Positions 1 to 6,221 of a DNA stretch of 6,221 nucleotides are shown here, one piece after another (position 1 is the first letter of the stretch; each line of letters begins with the position of its first letter). The DNA is taken from positions 1-6,221 of the forward strand of contig CANGCU010000076.1 in NCBI GenBank assembly GCA_947452355.1, in the 5' to 3' direction. Below the pieces are notes generated by a model. It saw only the letters and a list, made by a program, of their open reading frames with translations, was not told the DNA's origin and ran no database searches. The translations under genes were made by a program, and so were the position numbers. Source of the DNA: Microbacteriaceae bacterium. GTDB lineage: Bacteria; Actinomycetota; Actinomycetes; Actinomycetales; Microbacteriaceae.

Positions 1-1
1 A

Positions 2-730
2 TCATTCCGTCCGATCGATGTGTCCGAGCGATCGAATCGACCGTTCGAGGTGGAACTGCGCGTACGCCGCGACGATACCACGCGACTCGTTTCGGGCTTG
101 CTCGGATGTAGCGTCCGCGACGGCCCAATTACCCGCAAGAAGAGCGGCGAGAAGTGTCACGGTATCCGGACGAAGTCGTGGCGTGCCGGGTGGCGCGACG
201 GCATCGGATACGACTCCCCCGGCCGAGATGACGAACGCTGTGTGGGGGCCTTGTTCGCCCGTGATGACGCACGTGTCGAGTTCGGGAGTCCAGCCGCCAA
301 TGACGAGAGCGCGAAGCACATAAGAATCGAGGATGAGCGACGGATCGTGGGCTTTGGTGGCTAGTGCCTTGAGCCCGCCGAGTAATAGTGCGTAGTGACC
401 CGAGGTGTGCCCGTGGTCCGTGAGTTTGTCGGCGATTTCGACCATCGCCGACGCGGTTGTGTACATCGGGTAATCGGCGACGATGTCCCCCGCTAACGCG
501 GTGATTGTTTCAACCTGTTGCACGGTGTCGAGATTTCGCCCCTCGTAAAACTGGACATCGGCGACCATGAACGGTTCGAGTCGCGAGCCGATGCGACTAC
601 CCGTCTTTCGCACACCCTTTGCGACCGCCCGGATCTTGCCCCGAGACTTCCCCAACATCGTGATGATGCGATCGGCTTCGCCCAGTTTGTGCGTGCGAAG
701 AACAATAACGTCGTCGCGATACGAGGGCAT
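2..730 (-). CDS. recO: DNA repair protein RecO
   Basis: RecO acts in the RecFOR branch of homologous recombination: it binds SSB and DNA, anneals single strands and helps load RecA at gaps. The 242-residue product has the usual length. The N-terminal OB-fold is recognisable from YRDDVIVLRTHKLGEADRI (residues 4-22) and GKIRAVAKGVRK (31-42), followed by LEPF (51-54). The helical C-terminal domain includes SYVLRALVIGGWTPEL (136-151). Actinobacterial RecO normally has two CxxC pairs after this point. Here only C154 remains; the other positions are T157, S175 and V178, inside an otherwise conserved GPHxAF...GGVV...PPG frame, so the zinc site is probably gone. The start is ATG at 728-730, with no clear Shine-Dalgarno. 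The stop TGA is at 2-4, so the gene is complete. It is divergent from the membrane-protein gene at 788. Identification is firm; the zinc loss is read directly from the sequence. Confidence 0.95.
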   Translation of the reverse strand: MPSYRDDVIVLRTHKLGEADRIITMLGKSRGKIRAVAKGVRKTGSRIGSRLEPFMVADVQFYEGRNLDTVQQVETITALAGDIVADYPMYTTASAMVEIADKLTDHGHTSGHYALLLGGLKALATKAHDPSLILDSYVLRALVIGGWTPELDTCVITGEQGPHTAFVISAGGVVSDAVAPPGTPRLRPDTVTLLAALLAGNWAVADATSEQARNESRGIVAAYAQFHLERSIRSLGHIDRTE

Positions 731-734
731 TTGT

Positions 735-783
735 CCATTCTCGCGTGAGCGCTCGTCGTAATCGCCGCGACACGAGAGAATGG
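735..783. promoter_or_regulatory. Divergent promoter region with 13-bp inverted repeat
   Basis: The 57 bp between the two divergent start codons contains an inverted repeat: CCATTCTCGCGTG (735-747) and CACGAGAGAATGG (771-783), matching at 12 of 13 positions with a 23-nt spacer. Each arm ends 4 nt from the start codon of the gene it faces. Read toward each gene the arm contains GAGAAT followed by exactly 6 nt and then ATG. This is the -10 position expected for a leaderless transcript, although GAGAAT fits the TANNNT consensus only at its second and last bases. No convincing -35 hexamer was seen. The arms could instead be half-sites for a regulator controlling both genes. The repeat is observed; both functions are inference. 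Confidence 0.45.
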
Positions 784-787
784 GGTT

Positions 788-1459
788 ATGGACTCGTTGT
801 TCGTCATTCCCGCATGGCTCGATCTCGTTGCCGTCGGAATCGGCGCGGCACAGGGCGCGATGTTCTCGTCGCGTTACCGCGGAGCAGAACTCGATCTACT
901 CGGTGTCGCAATCATCGGAATTGTCAGCGGATTCGGTGGAGGAATCGTGCGCGACATGTTCCTGTCGACCGACATCGCGGCGTTCCATTCGGATTGGTAT
1001 CTCGTGACCGCCACCCTGTGCGCACTCGGGGGAATGCTTATCTCGTCGCTGCTTCAGCGCATGGAGATGATGATCAACGTTCTCGATGCATTGACTCTAG
1101 GAATCTATGGCGCAATCGGCACGACGAAAGCTCTGTCCTTTGGTCTTCCCGTCGTGCCGGCGCTGTTCATCGGGGTCGCTGCGGCCGTTGGCGGGTCCAT
1201 CCTCCGTGACCTTCTGCTCGCTCTTCCGATGCAATTGATGCAGGTCGGATCGCTCTACGCCGTCGCCGCCGGACTCGGTTGCGGCACGATCATCGTGCTT
1301 CTGTCGATGGGTCAGCCCGTCACCATTGCGGGAGTTTCCGGTGTTGCTGTGACCACCACAATTCGCATGCTGTCCGTTCTCCTCGGTTGGAAACTGCCCG
1401 CGCAACGAGGTGTGCCGACGGTGACGTCGGTGATTCGGACGATTCGCGGCAAGCGATAA
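788..1459 (+). CDS. TRIC/YadS-like (UPF0126) membrane protein, probable small-solute or ion channel
   Basis: This 223-residue integral membrane protein belongs to the TRIC/UPF0126 family (E. coli YadS and YicG type), with two tandem homologous units. The family signature GGxxRD appears twice: GFGGGIVRD (residues 48-56) and VGGSILRD (134-141). Between them is the typical LDALTLGIYGAIGTTKAL (99-116). About seven hydrophobic segments can be seen, roughly 10-28, 36-56, 71-90, 98-116, 122-146, 152-174 and 178-200, followed by a short basic tail. Prokaryotic members have been described both as monovalent cation channels and as glycine transporters, so the substrate is left open. The ATG at 788 has a purine-rich GAGAG about 9 nt upstream. 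An ATG at 780 is out of frame. A small Cys-rich gene follows after 8 nt and is probably co-transcribed. The gene is divergent from recO and convergent with leuA. Confidence 0.9.
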   Translation: MDSLFVIPAWLDLVAVGIGAAQGAMFSSRYRGAELDLLGVAIIGIVSGFGGGIVRDMFLSTDIAAFHSDWYLVTATLCALGGMLISSLLQRMEMMINVLDALTLGIYGAIGTTKALSFGLPVVPALFIGVAAAVGGSILRDLLLALPMQLMQVGSLYAVAAGLGCGTIIVLLSMGQPVTIAGVSGVAVTTTIRMLSVLLGWKLPAQRGVPTVTSVIRTIRGKR

Positions 1460-1467
1460 CGGTCGCA

Positions 1468-1743
1468 ATGGCACGGAGTCCTGAGATAGCGACCGAGATT
1501 CGGACGGACGCAGAAGATGACATTTTTGCTGGACTCATCGGGGACCACCCGTGCGATTACGAAAAGTGTGACGCCGTCGCGACCCACTTGGGGCTTTGCC
1601 CGATCTGCTCGGCGTTTGAGTACTTTTGCTCAACCCATGTCGAGATTCTTCGAAATTCTCCGCTGAGCGCGACCGGTAGCTTCACCAACTCGTGCGGACA
1701 TCATGTTAGAAACCGCGACATCGTTTTCGTCCCGATTCACTAG
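1468..1743 (+). CDS. Small Cys/His-rich protein, probable zinc-binding, function unknown
   Basis: This 91-residue protein has eight candidate metal ligands: C29, C34, C44, C47, C54, H57, C76 and H78 or H79. The spacing is C-x4-C-x9-C-x2-C-x6-C-x2-H-x18-C-x-H, with a CPIC knuckle at 44-47 and CSTH at 54-57. Small proteins with a similar ligand pattern occur in actinobacteria and their phages, but I do not recognise a named family. The acidic N-terminus (residues 8-27) has no signal peptide or membrane segment, so it is probably cytoplasmic. The ATG at 1468 lies 8 nt after the stop of the TRIC-like gene, with no evident Shine-Dalgarno, which suggests translational coupling. The frame is open further upstream but overlaps the TRIC-like gene, and the ligand cluster lies entirely within the product from 1468. 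The high density of paired Cys makes a real gene likely; its role is unknown. Confidence 0.65.
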   Translation: MARSPEIATEIRTDAEDDIFAGLIGDHPCDYEKCDAVATHLGLCPICSAFEYFCSTHVEILRNSPLSATGSFTNSCGHHVRNRDIVFVPIH

Positions 1744-1770
1744 GTCTGTTGACCTGAGCGACGACTGTGT

Positions 1771-1773
<3 letters not shown>
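1742..1773 (+). terminator. Two small tandem hairpins after the zinc-protein gene
   Basis: Directly at the stop codon is AGGTC-tgtt-GACCT (1742-1755), a perfect 5-bp stem with a 4-nt loop. After two bases comes GCGAC-gactgt-GTCGC (1758-1773), a 5-bp stem with a 6-nt loop. Neither is followed by a T-run, so this is not a classical intrinsic terminator. Hairpins without a U-tract have been proposed as terminators in actinobacteria. The position between convergent genes fits, but the stems are short and could be chance. Confidence 0.25.
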
Positions 1774-3767
<1,994 letters not shown>

Positions 3768-3773
3768 GTCATC

Positions 3774-3782
3774 AGGGTAACA
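3774..3782 (-). promoter_or_regulatory. Extended -10 promoter of the leuA leader
   Basis: TGTTACCCT on the minus strand combines a TGn extension with TACCCT, a match to the actinobacterial TANNNT -10 consensus. Exactly 6 nt (GATGAC) separate it from the ATG of the leader peptide, placing the predicted transcription start on that A. No good -35 hexamer is seen 16-19 nt further upstream, where the sequence is C-rich; the TGn extension could compensate. The promoter lies in the 38 bp between the era stop and the leader ATG, so leuA is its own unit. Confidence 0.5.
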
Positions 3783-3805
3783 CGCGGAGCCCGCGGGCGG
3801 GAAAA

Positions 3806-4687
3806 TCAGAAACCGAGTTTTCCCAAGGCTTTGGGGTCACGTTGCCAGTCCTTCGCAATCGTCACGTGCAGGTCGAGGTAAATCTTTGTCCCCAGCAACG
3901 CTTCAATTTGCGGGCGTGAACGTTCACCAATGAGCCGTAACATCGACCCGCGATGCCCGATGATGATTCCCTTTTGACTGTCTCGTTCGACGATGAGCGT
4001 GACGAACACTTTGGTCCGACCACTTTCTCGAACGATATCCATAAGAGTCACGGCCAACGAGTGAGGAAGTTCGTCGCTCAATTCCTCGAGTACCGCCTCG
4101 CGCACGATTTCGGGAATCCGGTTTTCGACCGATTCGTCAGAGACCGAATCGTCGGGATACAGGTGCGGCGACTCGGGCATGATGGGGATGATCGCGTCGA
4201 AGAATTCGTCGAGGCCGTCTGCGGTCACTGCACTGAGCGGCACGACAAGCGTCCACTCGCGCAACTCCCCCACCTCGGCGAGTTTGTTGAGAACTGTCGT
4301 CGACGAGACCCGGTCGGTCTTGGTTACAATCGCGACGACCTTGGCGCGAGGGTATCGAGCGAGTTGTTCGAGGATGAACAGGTCGCCCTTGCCGATCGCT
4401 TCATCCGCAGGGAGACACATACCGATGACGTCAACATCACCGAGCGTCGTCTCGACGAGCGCGTTGAGTCGTTCGCCCAGAAGTGTCCGTGGACGGTGAA
4501 GCCCAGGCGTATCGACAATGATGAGTTGCCCGTCGCCTCGAGTGACAATTCCACGAATGGTTTTACGGGTCGTTTGCGGTTTGGACGACGTGATGGCGAT
4601 TTTTTCGCCAATGAGGGCATTCATGAGCGTCGACTTACCCACATTCGGCCGACCGACGAACGACATGAATCCGCTGCGCGAGGTCAC
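3806..4687 (-). CDS. era: GTPase Era
   Basis: Era is a GTPase that binds the 3' end of 16S rRNA and acts in assembly of the 30S subunit. The product has 293 residues, the normal length. The G domain shows G1 GRPNVGKS (12-19), a G2-region Thr in QTTR (38-41), G3 DTPG (59-62), G4 TKTD (122-125) and G5 LSA (151-153). The C-terminal KH domain has its RNA-binding loop at IIIGHRGSMLR (241-251) and ends in the usual WxxDPKxLxxLGF. TKTD instead of the common NKxD is, as far as I know, normal for actinobacterial Era. The GTG start (4687-4685) overlaps the TGA of the upstream CBS gene as GTGA, a 4-bp overlap indicating translational coupling. There is no strong Shine-Dalgarno. An internal Met8 would truncate the first beta strand and is less likely. 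Confidence 0.97.
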   Translation of the reverse strand: MTSRSGFMSFVGRPNVGKSTLMNALIGEKIAITSSKPQTTRKTIRGIVTRGDGQLIIVDTPGLHRPRTLLGERLNALVETTLGDVDVIGMCLPADEAIGKGDLFILEQLARYPRAKVVAIVTKTDRVSSTTVLNKLAEVGELREWTLVVPLSAVTADGLDEFFDAIIPIMPESPHLYPDDSVSDESVENRIPEIVREAVLEELSDELPHSLAVTLMDIVRESGRTKVFVTLIVERDSQKGIIIGHRGSMLRLIGERSRPQIEALLGTKIYLDLHVTIAKDWQRDPKALGKLGF

Positions 4688-5934
4688 GGGACGTCCACGA
4701 TTCGCACGAGCACCGTGATGAGCCGCTTGCGTCGCCGTTCAACGCGGTCCGCGGTAAGTTGCAATCCGTCAACCTCGACGATGTCCCCCGCCTCGGGGAA
4801 TCGCCCGAAGTTTTTGACGAACAGCCCGCCGACGGTATCGACGTCGTCCTCGTCGATCGCAATGTCGAGGTGTTCCGCGAGGTCGTCAATATTCGTCGAT
4901 GCGCTCACGCGAAGTGATCCGTCGCCGCGATCAACGATGTCGTTATCATCGTCGTCGTATTCGTCAGAAATCTCGCCAACCACCTCTTCGATGAGGTCCT
5001 CCATCGTGACGAGCCCTGCGATCCCACCGTATTCGTCTACGACAAGAGCCATGTGGTTCGCTTCGGCCTGGAGGACACGAAGTGCCTCGTCGGCCATCTT
5101 TACTTCGGGGAGGAAGAGCGCCGGTCGAACCAGTTCGGTGATTCGGGCCTGCTTGGCTTTCGCAGGATTCGAGCGGACGAACCTCGCGGTGTCCTTGATG
5201 TGAGCGATTCCGAGAATGTCGTCGTTGTCGACCCCAACGACCGGCATGCGCGAATATCCCTCAGCGAGGAACTGGCCAAGCGCTTCGTCGACAGTGATCG
5301 TGGCGTCGAGTGCCACCATCTCGGTTCGGGCAATCATGACCTCTCGAAGGATTGTGTCGCCGAAATCAAAAATGGATCGAATGAGGTCTCGGTCCTCTTC
5401 TTCGATCGCGTCCGACTCGGTCGCTTCGTCGACCATACTGAGCAACTGGCGTTCGGTGTTTATCGTCGTGCGGGCACGTCCCGGTGTCACCGCATTGCCA
5501 ATGCCCACCAGGGCAATCGTCAGCGGTCCGAGGATGATCCGAATCGCGCGAACCAAAGGTCCACTCCACCGCACGATCGTCATCGGGTGTGCACGACCGA
5601 CGCTGCGAGGGCTCGACCCGACGAGAACAAACGTGATCGCGGTCATCGCAACCGCCGACGCAATGAGCGACTGGGTCAGGTCGAAACCGAGACTGACGAA
5701 CGATAACGCCACGAGAATCGCGGCAAAGGTTTCGCACAACACGCGAACAAAGTTGATGGCATTGAGATGAGCGGGGACGTCCGCGGCGATTGCATCAAAC
5801 AGTTTCTCGGTCTTACCCTCACCAAAGTTAGCGACTTCGTTGCGGGACAGCGATTGATAAGCCGCGTCGATCGCGGCGCACAGGCCACCGAACGTCACCA
5901 AAACAATCGCAAGGACCGCAAACCATCCGGCCAT
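4684..5934 (-). CDS. CNNM/CorC-type membrane protein with CBS pair (hemolysin-family annotation)
   Basis: This 416-residue protein has the three-part layout of the CNNM/CorC/HlyC family. A DUF21 transmembrane domain comes first, with hydrophobic segments near 3-27, 68-84, 88-106 and 130-150. A CBS pair follows (about 196-318), including LREVMIARTEMVALD (196-210) and VVDEYGGIAGLVTMEDLIEEVVGEI (298-322). A CorC_HlyC domain comes last (about 338-412). Family members are linked to magnesium or cobalt transport or homeostasis; the old hemolysin label is not supported by function. The acidic run DEYDDDDND (324-332) links the CBS and CorC domains. The family GExxPK-like motif is GSSPRSVGRAHP (106-117) here. 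The ATG at 5934-5932 overlaps the ybeY stop as TAATG, with a weak GAGG 8 nt upstream. Its position between ybeY and era is conserved in actinobacteria. Confidence 0.93.
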   Translation of the reverse strand: MAGWFAVLAIVLVTFGGLCAAIDAAYQSLSRNEVANFGEGKTEKLFDAIAADVPAHLNAINFVRVLCETFAAILVALSFVSLGFDLTQSLIASAVAMTAITFVLVGSSPRSVGRAHPMTIVRWSGPLVRAIRIILGPLTIALVGIGNAVTPGRARTTINTERQLLSMVDEATESDAIEEEDRDLIRSIFDFGDTILREVMIARTEMVALDATITVDEALGQFLAEGYSRMPVVGVDNDDILGIAHIKDTARFVRSNPAKAKQARITELVRPALFLPEVKMADEALRVLQAEANHMALVVDEYGGIAGLVTMEDLIEEVVGEISDEYDDDDNDIVDRGDGSLRVSASTNIDDLAEHLDIAIDEDDVDTVGGLFVKNFGRFPEAGDIVEVDGLQLTADRVERRRKRLITVLVRIVDVP

Positions 5935-6221
5935 TATCGGTCGGCCTCGCTAAAAGTGTCGACTAGTTGGCGCTGCAGGGCAAACATGATGCGTTCTTCG
6001 GCGGGGAATGCGTGGTCGAAACCCAACAGGTGCAGGATTCCGTGCGACAAAAGCCAACGAATTTCGGCATCGGTCGAATGTTTTGCCGTCACCGCCTGTC
6101 GGGCCGCGACCGTGGGGCAGATGACAACATCCCCCAAAAGTCCCGGGTCGGAAGGCTTGTCGTCGTCACCCGGTCGCAGTTCGTCCATTGGGAACGACAA
6201 CACATCGGTCGGTCCTGGCTC
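5934..6221 (-). CDS. ybeY: Endoribonuclease YbeY, 3' part (5' end outside window)
   Basis: YbeY is a zinc-dependent single-strand endoribonuclease needed for 16S rRNA 3'-end maturation and 70S ribosome quality control. The last 95 residues are visible, about 60 percent of the usual roughly 155. They begin [14 protein letters not shown], a hallmark strand and loop of the family. The zinc site motif is [11 protein letters not shown], matching HGxLHLxGxDH with its three His ligands. The C-terminal helix contains the typical [12 protein letters not shown]. The reading frame runs to the right edge without a start; the GTG at 6203-6201 is an internal Val codon, not the start. The TAA stop overlaps the ATG of the CBS gene by one base. 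Confidence 0.95.
   Translation of the reverse strand, partial: EPGPTDVLSFPMDELRPGDDDKPSDPGLLGDVVICPTVAARQAVTAKHSTDAEIRWLLSHGILHLLGFDHAFPAEERIMFALQRQLVDTFSEADR

Noticed and set aside
122..125. Functional concern over Era TKTD (4313-4324 on the minus strand) replacing NKxD, listed here by residue number
   Set aside because: As far as I know, Thr at this position is usual in actinobacterial Era, so it is not an anomaly.
1630..1770. Minus-strand frame antisense to the zinc-protein gene, continuing from the hydrolase remnant
   Set aside because: After the FGEHV segment the translation loses any family resemblance and lies opposite a better-supported gene; it is read-through of an open frame.
3782..3800. 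GC-rich palindromic stretch after the era stop (GCCCGCGGGC core) as an intrinsic terminator
   Set aside because: Hairpins drawn from it have very small loops or 4-bp stems and no T-run follows. It also overlaps the region where a -35 element for the leuA leader would sit.
3953..5203. Long plus-strand open frame (416 codons) antisense to era and the CBS gene
   Set aside because: It spans two recognised minus-strand genes and becomes low-complexity Ser/Arg-rich in its second half, as expected of a shadow frame.

Overview
The window looks like chromosomal core sequence of a moderately high-GC actinobacterium, most plausibly Microbacteriaceae or a close relative. The reasons are the long (type II) LeuA, the actinobacterial CBS-pair protein, TKTD in place of NKxD in Era, the GTG starts and the gene order ybeY - CNNM/CBS protein - era - leuA - recO. 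The family assignment is inference; nothing here fixes a genus.

Layout, read from the right edge on the minus strand. The 3' part of ybeY (rRNA maturation endonuclease) runs into a CNNM/CBS/CorC-type membrane protein through a TAATG overlap. That gene runs into era through a GTGA overlap, so the three form one tightly coupled unit linked to 16S rRNA maturation and ribosome assembly. A 144-bp gap separates era from the GTG start of leuA. The gap holds the most interesting element here: an extended -10 promoter exactly 6 nt upstream of the ATG of a 13-codon leader peptide (MLNGLLLSGRDGS), with three consecutive Leu codons. Part of the leader codons is complementary to the leuA Shine-Dalgarno sequence and start codon. 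This is the architecture of leucine-responsive attenuation, probably acting on translation.

Left of leuA is a short convergent region (1744-1918). It carries what appears to be the catalytically dead C-terminal end of a dienelactone-hydrolase-family gene, directly after the leuA stop, plus small hairpins. Next come two plus-strand genes, a seven-helix TRIC/YadS-type (UPF0126) membrane protein and a small Cys/His-rich probable zinc protein, inserted head-to-head against recO. recO is complete and reads leftward out of the window. Its zinc-finger cysteines, normal in actinobacterial RecO, are mostly lost.

The recO/TRIC divergent intergenic region is 57 bp and contains a near-perfect 13-bp inverted repeat. 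It puts the same sequence the same 4 nt from both start codons, suggesting paired (possibly leaderless) promoters or a shared operator. No RNA genes, insertion sequences, CRISPR arrays or phage genes were seen.
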